Assembly (NCBI RefSeq): GCF_052056485.1
Contig: NZ_CP183948.1
Location: forward strand, 2,232,001 to 2,296,000
Direction of reading: 5' to 3'
Length of the DNA stretch: 64,000 nucleotides
DNA from: Paenibacillus_AQ nitricinens
GTDB lineage: Bacteria > Bacillota > Bacilli > Paenibacillales > Paenibacillaceae
Shown here: piece by piece, positions 46,229 to 55,107 of the stretch
How the letters are laid out: each line of letters begins with the position of its first letter
Position numbering within the stretch: position 1 is the first letter of the stretch
Position numbers and translations under genes: made by a program
Notes under the pieces: generated by a model
The model's input: the letters and a program-made list of their open reading frames with translations, nothing else
What the model was told of the DNA's origin: nothing
Database searches by the model: none

Positions 46229-46255
46229 ATTCTGTTGCACATTTTGCAACGTCAC
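46229..46255 (-). repeat. Intergenic palindromic repeat, type B copy 4
   Basis: On the minus strand GTGACGTTGCA-AAATG-TGCAACAGAAT: TTGCA/TGCAA now form a perfect palindrome. 46256-46430 shows nothing else I can name. Confidence 0.55.
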
Positions 46256-46430
46256 TAACTCAAAGCTAAAACATCACCCAACTATACAACTAACTGACCT
46301 AACTCACAAAACTTACCTATCTCATCAAACTCACACTTTTCAAAACTAATATTTGTTCGGTTATAACGTAACGTAATGTGCTTCATTTAGCTAAGTGTAG
46401 TCCAGTATTACGAAATAGCGTCACGAAAGG

Positions 46431-47282
46431 CTAAGCCACCATCCGCATTCCTGGCTCGGAATAGTTCCAGCCCATAGAGTTGAATCCGTCAGATTGGAAA
46501 GGCTGAACGCTCTGGAAGCTTTGGAAGCTTTGGCTGGACACGGCCATAACAGTTTCTTGACTTTCATCCGCAAGGACAAGCTCAATCAGCTCGGCGATTT
46601 GCCCTTGTTCATAGGCGGATGCAAGGCGATTCAAGGCAATCTGTAATTCCGTATCCTGCACAATGGAGGGTCCGTTAGATTGAAGAAGCTCTTGTCTGAC
46701 TGCAGGGAGGGCTTGCCGGGCGCGATGCAGAGCAGCTTTGATGGCTCCTTCTGTGGTGTCGAGTATTTCCGCAGCTTCGAGTCCGGAGTGCTCGAAGACA
46801 TCGCGAAGCAGGAAGACTGCTTGCTGTAGTGGAGACAGATGCTTCTGTAAGGCTTGAAAAGCAGCCTCAATCTCAAATAAACCATACCCTGCTGCTTCCT
46901 CTGTCCGTGGTTGATCCATTTCCAGCACCCGTGACAACGTGGCTTTTCGCCGCATAATATCTGTCCAGGTATTTCTGGCAATCCTCAGGAGTAGCGCCTC
47001 AGGATTTGGATGATTCGTTAGCGAGCTGAAATTCGTACGACTTGTATGATCTGTATTGTTGTTCATTTGACTTGTATCGTTCATATCATCGCTCTTCAGC
47101 TTCGAATGTTCGGAAGTCTTCATATAGCCCAGTGCTTTGACCCACGTATCCTGAACCAAATCTTCGGCTTCCCACGGGGATTGTGTCAGTGCAAGGCAAT
47201 ACCGCTTCAGGGTCATTTGCAAACACATGGTATGATTCTCATCCGGTTCATGGCCGGCGTTAAGCTTCTCAAGGCTGATCAC
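46431..47282 (-). CDS. Sigma-70 family (ECF-like) RNA polymerase sigma factor
   Basis: Region 2 is seen in YCLALTQSPWEAEDLVQDTWVKAL and region 4 in LSPLQQAVFLLRDVF...AAEILDTTEGAIKAALHRARQAL. Between them lies a low-complexity Asn/Ser/Thr insert of about 35 residues (MNDTSQMNNNTDHTSRTN), and the C-terminus carries Gln-Ser-Phe repeats (SQSFQSFQSVQPFQS). It resembles the SigJ-type group but lacks a clear SnoaL-like domain. GTG 47282 is preferred because AAAAGGGG lies 9 bases upstream; an in-frame ATG further out (47366) has no site. No anti-sigma gene is adjacent. Confidence 0.75.
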   Translation of the reverse strand: MISLEKLNAGHEPDENHTMCLQMTLKRYCLALTQSPWEAEDLVQDTWVKALGYMKTSEHSKLKSDDMNDTSQMNNNTDHTSRTNFSSLTNHPNPEALLLRIARNTWTDIMRRKATLSRVLEMDQPRTEEAAGYGLFEIEAAFQALQKHLSPLQQAVFLLRDVFEHSGLEAAEILDTTEGAIKAALHRARQALPAVRQELLQSNGPSIVQDTELQIALNRLASAYEQGQIAELIELVLADESQETVMAVSSQSFQSFQSVQPFQSDGFNSMGWNYSEPGMRMVA

Positions 47283-47410
47283 TCTGCATAACCCCTTTTC
47301 CGGTAAAGTGATTTCGGTTACTTCTAATAATAAACGAATGAGCTCGAAAATAAGATACGCAATCATAAAAATAATATTTTCCCCACATCCCGTATCCTCT
47401 CCAAAGACTA

Positions 47411-47450
47411 ATCCGTTTACAGGGTAGATTTCAAAATAATATTAACGGAT
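47411..47450 (+). promoter_or_regulatory. Inverted repeat upstream of clpP
   Basis: ATCCGTT (47411-47417) and AACGGAT (47444-47450) are perfect inverse, 26 bases apart, just before the ribosome binding site. Possible regulator site or leader stem; no CtsR heptad is visible. Confidence 0.3.
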
Positions 47451-47465
47451 GGAGGTCAGATACGC

Positions 47466-48047
47466 ATGGCGTACATTCCTTATGTCATTGAACAAACGAA
47501 TCAAGGAGAGAGATCTTACGATATTTATTCACGGCTGCTAAAGGATCGAATTGTATTTGTGGGGGCGGAGATTGAGGATCAATTAGCGAATAGTGTTGTT
47601 GCTCAGTTGTTGTTCTTATCAGCTGAGGATCCAGATAAAGATATACACATGTATATCAATAGTCCAGGGGGGTCCGTAACGGCGGGACTCAGTATTTATG
47701 ATACGATGCAGCTTATTAAACCACAGGTGAACACGATTTGCACAGGGATGGCGGCTTCCTTTGGTTCACTTCTATTGTTAGCTGGAGCCAAGGGGAAACG
47801 TTTTGCATTGCCAAACAGTGAGATCATGATACATCAGCCGCATGGTGGAGCGCAGGGTCAGGCTAGTGATATTGCAATTAGAGCCAAACGTATTTTGAAG
47901 CTAAGGGAAGTGCTTGTTCAAATTACAGCGGACCGAACCGGACAAACGGTGGAAAAGGTAATGCAAGATATGGATCGGGATTATTACATGTCAGCTGATG
48001 AAGCAGTGGAGTACGGGATTATCGACAAAGTCATCACAAATCTGTAG
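47466..48047 (+). CDS. clpP: ATP-dependent Clp protease proteolytic subunit
   Basis: A 193-residue serine protease subunit with the canonical triad S98 (MAASFG), H123 (MIHQPHGG) and D172, and the family opening IPYVIEQTNQGERSYDIYSRLLKDRI. It forms the tetradecameric chamber fed by ClpX/ClpC. Serine neighbourhood is MAASFGS rather than the usual MAASMGA, suggesting a second, accessory ClpP rather than the housekeeping copy. GGAGGT is 9 bases upstream of ATG 47466. Operon with the next small gene. Confidence 0.93.
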   Translation: MAYIPYVIEQTNQGERSYDIYSRLLKDRIVFVGAEIEDQLANSVVAQLLFLSAEDPDKDIHMYINSPGGSVTAGLSIYDTMQLIKPQVNTICTGMAASFGSLLLLAGAKGKRFALPNSEIMIHQPHGGAQGQASDIAIRAKRILKLREVLVQITADRTGQTVEKVMQDMDRDYYMSADEAVEYGIIDKVITNL

Positions 48048-48065
48048 GACGAAGGAGTGAAGTGA

Positions 48066-48275
48066 GTGATGCTGGAAGCTTTGCAGGGCAAAGAGGTAAC
48101 CATTTATTTTGTAGATGGCTCTAACGCTAGAAAAGGCATTTTGGAAACGGTAACTGAGAAGTTCATTAAATATCGGACAGAATTCGAGGAGCTTTATATT
48201 CCCATGACTTCCGTCTGTTCCATCACACTAGATACTAAAGGACGGGAACGCGCCCGTGTAGGATTTACACAATAA
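48066..48275 (+). CDS. Small Sm/LSM-like protein, 69 residues
   Basis: LEALQGKEVTIYFVDGSNARKGILETVTEKFIKY followed by EELYIPMTSVCSITL has the five-strand pattern of Sm-like barrels (Hfq, DUF2642), with the characteristic G-x-x-x-x-x-F-D-G turn. GTG 48066 and ATG 48069 both fit GGAG at 48054-48057. It follows clpP by 18 bases, so the two are co-transcribed. Whether it binds RNA is unknown. Confidence 0.7.
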   Translation: MMLEALQGKEVTIYFVDGSNARKGILETVTEKFIKYRTEFEELYIPMTSVCSITLDTKGRERARVGFTQ

Positions 48276-48296
48276 CCAGTCTCAGATTTAAAAATA

Positions 48297-48321
48297 GGGT
48301 TAGGGAAGTTTTCCCTAACCC
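48297..48321. terminator. Terminator, lacI-type gene end
   Basis: GGGTTAGGGAA (48297-48307) pairs perfectly with TTCCCTAACCC (48311-48321), loop GTT. On the minus strand TATTTTTAAA follows, so it mainly ends the regulator gene, whose stop codon lies inside the stem. Confidence 0.75.
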
Positions 48322-49310
48322 GTACTTTCGCGAATCGCCAAATAATGAGCTACATTTGCATGATGCTGAATACCAGTCTCCCCTTTAATCAGCTTGATTA
48401 AGGTCCGGGTAGCAGTCATTCCAATCTCCGTTCCGGAATATTCCACCGAGGACAGCTTGGGACGAACGACAGAAGCAATAAAGCTATTATCGAATCCGAA
48501 CACCGCAACATCCTCTGGCACCCGAATGCCGTTATCGATCAGAAAATTCATCGCCCCTACAGCTATCCAATCTGTGGAGCAAAAAACCGCAGTAGGCAAC
48601 TCCCCGCTATCCTTAATCCGGCGCATCGCGTCGCTTCCATCTTCTACAGCCATTCCACTTTCTACTACCCATTCTTCCCTTAAGGTTATTCCAGCATCCA
48701 TCAGCGCTTGTTGATATCCGCGATAACGAGCACCACCCACCGCATTCTCTCCAGATACCCGGATCATGCCGATACTTTTATGCCCTTTTTGAACCAGATA
48801 AGTAACGGCTTCATAGGAAGCGGTGACATTATCCAGATGGACAGAAGGGATCGAATCAATCTGAGATTGTTCTCCGACTAACACGCAAGGTGACCCGGAT
48901 TTTTTAATAATCCCCAAATGCTCCTTACTCGGAACCGAGCCTACATATATATAACCCTCAGTCCCCATATGGTGGAATAAGTTCAAATAATGAAGTTCAC
49001 TATTTACACTTCCGTCTGTTAACCCGACCAAAACATCATAACCATATAGCTCGGCGAGATCACGTATGCCAATATTGAAATCATCAAGCACGGTATTACT
49101 GTTCTGCGGAATAATGACACCAATCAGAGGTGTATCCGATCTGCCTGCATCTGAACTGATGACATTAGGACGGTAATTCAATTGTTTCATGGCTTCCAAT
49201 ACACGCTTACGAACTTCCTCGTTTACCGGTTTGCTGTTATTGACAACCCTTGATACGGTAGCTATTGAAACGTCAGCCATTTTGGCTATATCTTTAATTT
49301 TTACCTTCAA
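48315..49310 (-). CDS. LacI family transcriptional regulator
   Basis: A roughly 331-residue repressor: VKIKDIAKMADVSIATVSRVVNN helix-turn-helix and hinge, then a periplasmic-binding-protein core (VFGFDNSFIASVVRP near the end). TTG 49310 places KIKDIA at residue 4, as is usual, with GGTGAT 4 bases upstream; ATG 49322 is the alternative. It is divergent from a GH13 alpha-glucosidase and probably represses it until maltose- or isomaltose-type sugar arrives. Confidence 0.88.
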   Translation of the reverse strand: MKVKIKDIAKMADVSIATVSRVVNNSKPVNEEVRKRVLEAMKQLNYRPNVISSDAGRSDTPLIGVIIPQNSNTVLDDFNIGIRDLAELYGYDVLVGLTDGSVNSELHYLNLFHHMGTEGYIYVGSVPSKEHLGIIKKSGSPCVLVGEQSQIDSIPSVHLDNVTASYEAVTYLVQKGHKSIGMIRVSGENAVGGARYRGYQQALMDAGITLREEWVVESGMAVEDGSDAMRRIKDSGELPTAVFCSTDWIAVGAMNFLIDNGIRVPEDVAVFGFDNSFIASVVRPKLSSVEYSGTEIGMTATRTLIKLIKGETGIQHHANVAHYLAIRESTG

Positions 49311-49437
49311 GAATATCACCATAACTTTCCAATCTTGTATTCGTTCTAGAATATATCGCAAGCATATCACGGATAGCTTCAAGAATCCAAAAGATTGTTA
49401 TTGACCAGGAAAATAAAAGATCCTATAATGATCGCAT

Positions 49438-49453
49438 AGGAAAATAATTTCCT
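49438..49453 (+). promoter_or_regulatory. Candidate LacI-type operator 1
   Basis: AGGAAAATAATTTCCT, arms AGGAAA/TTTCCT, one mismatch from perfect symmetry. A weaker half-match starts at 49407. Confidence 0.6.
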
Positions 49454-49532
49454 TAAATAAACCCTAAATAGATAGTTTTTTAGTGGATAATCTTAATTTT
49501 TATGATGAAAATCACTAATTCGTGAATTGGAT

Positions 49533-49548
49533 AGGAAAATATTTTCCT
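49533..49548 (+). promoter_or_regulatory. Candidate LacI-type operator 2
   Basis: AGGAAAATATTTTCCT is a perfect 16-bp palindrome 35 bases before the preferred start of the alpha-glucosidase and 95 bases downstream of operator 1, a spacing that would permit looping. Confidence 0.65.
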
Positions 49549-49582
49549 GAGAGGGTATATGAATACGAAGGAGCTGCATACA

Positions 49583-51304
49583 TTGAACAGAGCATGGTGG
49601 AAAGAAGCCACAGCGTATCAAATTTACCCGCGGAGCTTTATGGACAGCAATGGCGATGGTGTTGGAGATTTACAAGGAGTAATCTCAAAACTTGATTATT
49701 TGCAGGACCTTGGCATCAATGTCATTTGGATTTGTCCTATTTATAAATCCCCGAACGATGATAACGGATATGATATTTCAGATTACCAGGATATTATGGC
49801 GGAGTTCGGCAGTATGGCTGATTTCGATCAGCTATTAAGCGAGGTTCATGCACGGGGCATGAAGCTGATTCTGGATCTTGTCATTAACCATACTTCAGAC
49901 GAACACCCTTGGTTTGTTGAAGCACGTTCAAGCAAGGATAATGCTAAACGTGATTATTATATTTGGAGAGATCCTAAGGACGGAAAGGAACCGAATAACT
50001 GGGAGAGTATTTTTAGCGGTTCAATCTGGGAGTTTGACCCCGCTACAGAGCAATATTTCATGCATGTATTCTCCAAAAGACAGCCTGACCTCAACTGGGA
50101 AAATCCTGAAGTACGTAAGGAATTATACGGTATGGTCAATTGGTGGCTAGATAAAGGGATTGACGGCTTCAGAGTGGATGCTATTTCACATATTAAGAAA
50201 ATTTCAGGTCTTCCTGATCTGCCAAATCCAGATCATCTTCCGTTCGTTTCCTCCGGTGCGGGTCATATGAATCGGGAAGGCATTCACGATTTATTACAGG
50301 AACTGAAACAGGAAACATTTGATCGTTATGACATTATGACCGTTGGTGAAGCCAGTGGTGTCAGTGTCGATCAAGCGGAAATGTGGGTAGGCGAGGAGCA
50401 GGGCAAATTCAATATGATTTTTCAATTCGAGCATTTAGCCCTTTGGAATAAGAGTGTTACAGGTGGCTTGGATGTTCTGCAGCTGAAATCAGCACTTTCG
50501 CGTTGGCAAAAAGGTCTTGAGGGTAGAGGCTGGAATGCACTCTTTATCGAGAATCACGATCAACCACGTTCAGTTTCCACTTGGGGAAATGATGGGGAGT
50601 ATTGGAAGGCATCGGCCAAATCGCTGGCTACGATGTATTTCCTAATGCAAGGAACACCATTTATTTATCAAGGTCAAGAAATTGGAATGACCAATGTACG
50701 ATTTGATTCGATGGATGATTATGATGATGTGGCGATGAAGAACCTGTATCGTTTAGAGACAGATGCCGGAAAATCACATGAAGAAGTCATGGAGGTTATT
50801 TGGAAGAACGGTCGCGACAATTCTAGAACGCCAATGCAATGGGATGACTCTGAGAATGCTGGTTTCAGCAGCGGCAAGCCTTGGATGAAGGTTAATCCTA
50901 ATTTCACGGAGATCAATGTGGAGCGTGCGAAGCAGGACCCTGATTCCATCTATCATCATTATAAAAAACTAATCGCACTTCGGGCTGCTAATCCTATTAC
51001 CGTTTATGGTACCTATGATTTGATCCTGCCTGAGGATGAACGAATCTACGCTTATACTCGTACACTTGGCAATGAGAAATTACTGGTCATGTCAAACCTG
51101 ACTTCAGAGGAAGCACTGTTCGATCTTCCGTTTGACTTGGAATTTGACTCCAGTGAGCTGCTGTTGAATAACTATGAAGCTGACCCTGCCGAGAAGATCG
51201 AGACAGTGGCATTACGCCCTTACGAATCTCGTGTGTATATGCTGGTTAACGCACCAGTAGAGCAAGAGGCAATTCGTGAAAGTGTACCTGCAACAACGGT
51301 TTAA
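49583..51304 (+). CDS. Alpha-glucosidase GH13 (oligo-1,6-glucosidase family)
   Basis: A cytoplasmic GH13 enzyme of the MalL/TreC group: opening NRAWWKEATAYQIYPRSF, calcium loop DSNGDGVGD, nucleophile D199 (GFRVDAI), acid/base E256 (VGEAS), stabiliser D326 (ENHDQPR). Starting at TTG 49583 (site GAAGGAG, 9 bases upstream) gives numbering almost identical to the B. cereus oligo-1,6-glucosidase (199/255/329) and the family's usual N-terminus; ATG 49559 adds eight unmatched residues. Ala follows the nucleophile where isomaltases have Val, which favours alpha-1,4 over alpha-1,6 specificity. Confidence 0.9.
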   Translation: MNRAWWKEATAYQIYPRSFMDSNGDGVGDLQGVISKLDYLQDLGINVIWICPIYKSPNDDNGYDISDYQDIMAEFGSMADFDQLLSEVHARGMKLILDLVINHTSDEHPWFVEARSSKDNAKRDYYIWRDPKDGKEPNNWESIFSGSIWEFDPATEQYFMHVFSKRQPDLNWENPEVRKELYGMVNWWLDKGIDGFRVDAISHIKKISGLPDLPNPDHLPFVSSGAGHMNREGIHDLLQELKQETFDRYDIMTVGEASGVSVDQAEMWVGEEQGKFNMIFQFEHLALWNKSVTGGLDVLQLKSALSRWQKGLEGRGWNALFIENHDQPRSVSTWGNDGEYWKASAKSLATMYFLMQGTPFIYQGQEIGMTNVRFDSMDDYDDVAMKNLYRLETDAGKSHEEVMEVIWKNGRDNSRTPMQWDDSENAGFSSGKPWMKVNPNFTEINVERAKQDPDSIYHHYKKLIALRAANPITVYGTYDLILPEDERIYAYTRTLGNEKLLVMSNLTSEEALFDLPFDLEFDSSELLLNNYEADPAEKIETVALRPYESRVYMLVNAPVEQEAIRESVPATTV

Positions 51305-51313
51305 TTATTTTAA

Positions 51314-51364
51314 TAAACGCAAGAATGCCCCTCGGCCAATGGCTGAAGGGCATTCTTGCGTTTA
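51314..51364. terminator. Bidirectional terminator
   Basis: A 17-bp stem TAAACGCAAGAATGCCC (51314-51330) with its perfect inverse (51348-51364) separates the convergent GH13 and LTA-synthase genes. Confidence 0.88.
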
Positions 51365-51370
51365 TATCAA

Positions 51371-53257
51371 TTATTTGCTCTGTCCGCCATCCTCCGTAGA
51401 AGATAAATCCGGCCGTTGCAGAATATAACTATTAGACATATTCAACAGCCGCTGAACGGCATCGAATTGTTCTTTTGTCGAACCGCCCTCAGTTTCAGAT
51501 CCATCGATTAGATTATAGTTATTTCCATCATCATAATCGACACCCGTCAAGTACAAGCTTGTGTCATTAATAAAAGAACCAGTGGGAAGAAAATGTCTAA
51601 CCGGCAGCAGGTTGGTCTGTTGATTCATCAGATCTTCTCCGAAGTGGAGCTGATCCTTCATAGAAATGCCTAACAGATTAGCTACAGTGGGTAAGATGTC
51701 AATCTGACCGCCGGTTTGAGTGTACACAGTAGGCTGATCTAAGCCTGGGGCATGAACAATGAAAGGAACATTGAACATATCGGTATATCCATATTCATGC
51801 CCGACCATTTCCTCCATTAAAGATTTCTCGTTGCCATCAAGAGAGTACAGTGATACACCTTGATGATCTCCGTAAAAGACAATCACGCTATCTTCCCATA
51901 ACCCGCTGGACTTCAGTTCGTCTAGGAATTGTCCCATGGCGTAATCCGCATAATTTTGGGCTAAAATATAGTTGCCGACTAAGGTTCCTTCGTACCGCTT
52001 AGGCAGCGTCATCTTATATTTTGATTCAGGCATTTTATAAGGGTGATGAGCACTCATAGAGATGACCATCGCGTAAAAAGGATTGTCTTCAGCATCCATT
52101 TTGCTTAATTCAGGAACCGTCTTGGCAAACAGCACTTCATCGGAGGAACCAAATGCGATATGATCATCATCTCCATAGAAGGACTGATCGTAGTATTTGT
52201 CAAAGCCCAGCACCTTATATAAAGTTTTGCGATTCCAGAATTCTACGCTGTTGGTGTGAAAGGTGGCCGTATTGTATCCGTTAGCTTTCATCAGCTTAGG
52301 CAGGCTGGGAAGTTCTTTAGTCATATAGTTGGAGGAAGTAGCTACTTCGTGATGAGGAACATATAGCGAGGTGTTCACTACAAACTCTGCATCTGATGTT
52401 GTACCTTGCCCCGCATTCGTATAGAAGTTATTGAAATAATGTTCGCTTGCTATAAGCTTATTTAGATTGGGAGTCACTTCCTGTCCGTCGATGCTTAAGC
52501 CAAGCAGGAAATTCTGAAAAGATTCCATTTGCACTACAATGAGATTCTTACCTTGAGCCGCTGCCCAATACTTCGGAGAGACTGGCTCCGTAATCCCCTT
52601 TGTAGCGTCCACAGCCTGCTGCGTAATTTCTTTGCTGTCGATCATTTCTTGCTTTTCTGTGCTGTCAGCAAAGATGGTATATACCTCGTAATTGAGAATC
52701 CCCATACTCTCTGCCTTTTTATTCTCGTTCATACTGGCATGATTCGGCCAAACATTAAAGACACAGATCGCCAGGGAAACGCTAATGATCCCAAGCAAGG
52801 CGGTTCGGTTCATACGCCGGTTCATGCCTCTTTCTTTCCAGGCCGCAATATATTTGGGACGGAACATAAAGAACATGAAGACTACAATATCCACAAAAAT
52901 GAACAAATAATAAGGGTCCAGCAAAGAATATGTGCTTTCTCCAACCTTGGTAACTTTATCCGCTTGTTGTAAGGCGTGGTAGGTAGCAATGACACCGTAA
53001 TACTTGTAATACATAAGGACAGCAAAATAAATTACTGAAATCAATAAGTTCGCAATCATGTAATACAGAAACTTCCGCTTGGAAGCCATCCACTCAATGA
53101 GTCCAAATACGATAAAGAAGAACGGAATCTCTGTGAGCAGCATGCTCCAATTAGGTCCGTCACTAAATACCACGAACCAGGCCACTGCGCATTTTAAGAG
53201 CAGGACGAAGCTAAAGATTAGAAAGGGCTTATTTTTTATCCGAAAATCTTTTTTCAC
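51371..53257 (-). CDS. LTA synthase family sulfatase (LtaS-like)
   Basis: A 628-residue membrane enzyme: five transmembrane helices in the first 205 residues, then an extracellular sulfatase-fold domain with catalytic Thr287 (GQGTTSDAEF), HTNSVEFWNR and FYGDHQG metal-binding motifs. The family polymerises glycerol phosphate onto a glycolipid anchor to make lipoteichoic acid. GTG 53257 has AGAGGA 9 bases upstream. Firmicutes usually carry several paralogues, so primase or main-synthase role cannot be told. Confidence 0.9.
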   Translation of the reverse strand: MKKDFRIKNKPFLIFSFVLLLKCAVAWFVVFSDGPNWSMLLTEIPFFFIVFGLIEWMASKRKFLYYMIANLLISVIYFAVLMYYKYYGVIATYHALQQADKVTKVGESTYSLLDPYYLFIFVDIVVFMFFMFRPKYIAAWKERGMNRRMNRTALLGIISVSLAICVFNVWPNHASMNENKKAESMGILNYEVYTIFADSTEKQEMIDSKEITQQAVDATKGITEPVSPKYWAAAQGKNLIVVQMESFQNFLLGLSIDGQEVTPNLNKLIASEHYFNNFYTNAGQGTTSDAEFVVNTSLYVPHHEVATSSNYMTKELPSLPKLMKANGYNTATFHTNSVEFWNRKTLYKVLGFDKYYDQSFYGDDDHIAFGSSDEVLFAKTVPELSKMDAEDNPFYAMVISMSAHHPYKMPESKYKMTLPKRYEGTLVGNYILAQNYADYAMGQFLDELKSSGLWEDSVIVFYGDHQGVSLYSLDGNEKSLMEEMVGHEYGYTDMFNVPFIVHAPGLDQPTVYTQTGGQIDILPTVANLLGISMKDQLHFGEDLMNQQTNLLPVRHFLPTGSFINDTSLYLTGVDYDDGNNYNLIDGSETEGGSTKEQFDAVQRLLNMSNSYILQRPDLSSTEDGGQSK

Positions 53258-53608
53258 TCGTTATCATCCTCTCTGGTGCAAAACACACTATCACCCTGCA
53301 TAACCCTGTATGTTGTGGGAATCCGTTGCAATATGCCGATGCCTATTATGCTCTTGAAGTTTTCGTGTGTCAAAAGACGGACGAGAGACCTAGAGCGCAG
53401 CAACAAGCGATTTATGCCATATAAACAGTTAAAACCAGCTTCAATCCTAAACTACAGGCTAAATGCGTATAAATTGATTTAAAAAATTACAGTTTCTCGC
53501 AACTTTACATAATATTCCACAGTCTATATAAGGAGAGTGAATACAATGGGTCTCTATTGGTGCAGATCAATAGGTTGACCCTACCGATTCTAAAAGGAGT
53601 GATTTTAA
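53258..53608 (+). promoter_or_regulatory. Intergenic region upstream of RCC1-repeat gene
   Basis: About 350 bases. A possible promoter TTTACA (about 53503) to TATATA lies before the site AAGGAGAG (53531-53538), which serves only a 10-codon frame (53547-53579). No other structure recognised. Confidence 0.4.
53547..53579 (+). CDS. Possible 10-residue leader peptide
   Basis: MGLYWCRSIG-stop with a strong site AAGGAGAG 8 bases upstream; the downstream gene starts 30 bases later with its own site. May be a leader peptide or a decayed start. Confidence 0.25.
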
Positions 53609-55096
53609 GTGGGAAGACAAATTTCAAGCATTAAAATTCAGATAAGACGAATAGGTAGTGTGGTTGTCGGGGCAGCAATTATCCTAGCTGCAGTCTCTCC
53701 ATTAATAGTTAAGGCGGACAGTGTAGTGAATTTCCCGGATAAAAAGAAGTTATTGTCTGGCATCACAGGGCTGGATGCGGGGGATAGAAGTGCTTATGCC
53801 ATCACTGCAGATGGAACAGCCTGGGCTTGGGGGGGTGGATACGGCTCTATTGGTAATGGAGCAACTACGCCGGCGTATACTCCCGTCAAAATGCATATTG
53901 ATCATGTGAAGCAAGTTTCAGGTGGAGATCGGCATAACTTAATGCTGAAAGATGATGAAACCGTGTGGGCAGTGGGTAGGAATGAACATGGACAACTTGG
54001 CACTGGCGTACAATCCTTGACGGTCCTTGTAGAGCCGGTTCAAGTGAAGGGATTAACGGACGTGATTTCTGTTTCGGCAGGAGGCTCACATAGCTTGGCT
54101 CTTCGAAAAGACGGGACGGTCTGGGCGTGGGGTGGCAATGAGCAAGGAGAACTGGGTGACGATTCAGGGAAAAATGGGCTAACACCGGTGCAGGTGAAAG
54201 GACTACCTTCTATTTTAGCTATAGCTGCAGGATCGAATAATTCAGTGGCACTTGGGAACGGCGGAGAGGTGTGGGTGTGGGGTTCATCTAAAACTATAGG
54301 TATTAAAAAGGATACGGTCTTAAAGCCTACCCAAATTAAGGGGAACGGGGAATATAAAGCTGTAGATATTAATGGGCAGTATGGAGCAGCTTTGAGATGG
54401 GATGGCACCGTTTGGTTATGGGGTAATTACACAGATAGTTATCCGGGTAAAACGTTACAGCCGATTCAGCTCCCAGGACTCACTGATGTCGTATCGATGA
54501 CAACGGACTCTGCAGTAAAAGCTGATGGGACCGTATGGCAGTGGACCGTTGATGATAAAAATAAAATGAATGTTAAGCAGATTAGTGGTATTCAAAATGC
54601 AGCTTCGATTACCAGCGGGAACAGAAATCATTATGTGCTCTTAAAAGACGGTCATGTTCTTGCATGGGGAACGAATGAATTTGGACAGACTGGGTTGGGG
54701 GTTAGAGATTTTATGATTGACACACCTCAGCCCGTGAAAAAATCGATACAGGTCCTGTTGAACAATAGTGAAATGGATCTGACCATGCCTCCTTTATTGC
54801 TCAACAATTCTACTTACGTTCCTTTAAGAGGAATATTTCAGCAAATGGGAGTGGATGTACGTTGGGACGTTCCATCGAGATCAGTTATTGCTGTGAAGAA
54901 ATCTACATCTACTACGCTGATTTTAAATTCGGTTAATGGACAAACGACTGTAAATGGAAAAGTAATAGCCACAGATCAAAAGCCAGTCTTTATTAATGAT
55001 AGTGTATATGTACCTTTAAGACTGGTGAGTGAAATGTTAGGCGCTAAGGTAGAGTGGGATGCAGAAGCTTATGCTGTTCAAATCCATTCGAATTAA
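53609..55096 (+). CDS. Secreted RCC1-repeat protein with stalk domains
   Basis: A 495-residue exported protein: signal peptide (RRIGSVVVGAAIILAAVSPLIVKA), then about six RCC1-like blades of the form DGTVWAWGGNEQGELGDD between residues 45 and 375, then two copper-amine-oxidase-N 'stalk' repeats (YVPLRGIFQQMGVDVRWD and YVPLRLVSEMLGAKVEWD). RCC1 blades form a seven-bladed propeller used for protein contacts. GTG 53609 follows AAGGAGTGAT by 5-9 bases. A paralogue lies at 59.6-61.2 kb. Surface-adhesion or sensing role is inference. Confidence 0.85.
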   Translation: MGRQISSIKIQIRRIGSVVVGAAIILAAVSPLIVKADSVVNFPDKKKLLSGITGLDAGDRSAYAITADGTAWAWGGGYGSIGNGATTPAYTPVKMHIDHVKQVSGGDRHNLMLKDDETVWAVGRNEHGQLGTGVQSLTVLVEPVQVKGLTDVISVSAGGSHSLALRKDGTVWAWGGNEQGELGDDSGKNGLTPVQVKGLPSILAIAAGSNNSVALGNGGEVWVWGSSKTIGIKKDTVLKPTQIKGNGEYKAVDINGQYGAALRWDGTVWLWGNYTDSYPGKTLQPIQLPGLTDVVSMTTDSAVKADGTVWQWTVDDKNKMNVKQISGIQNAASITSGNRNHYVLLKDGHVLAWGTNEFGQTGLGVRDFMIDTPQPVKKSIQVLLNNSEMDLTMPPLLLNNSTYVPLRGIFQQMGVDVRWDVPSRSVIAVKKSTSTTLILNSVNGQTTVNGKVIATDQKPVFINDSVYVPLRLVSEMLGAKVEWDAEAYAVQIHSN

Positions 55097-55107
55097 ATAG
55101 GGGTATT

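Noticed and set aside
45978..46255. CRISPR array
   Set aside because: Repeats are short, in mixed orientation and irregularly spaced, with no spacer-like unique units and no cas genes.
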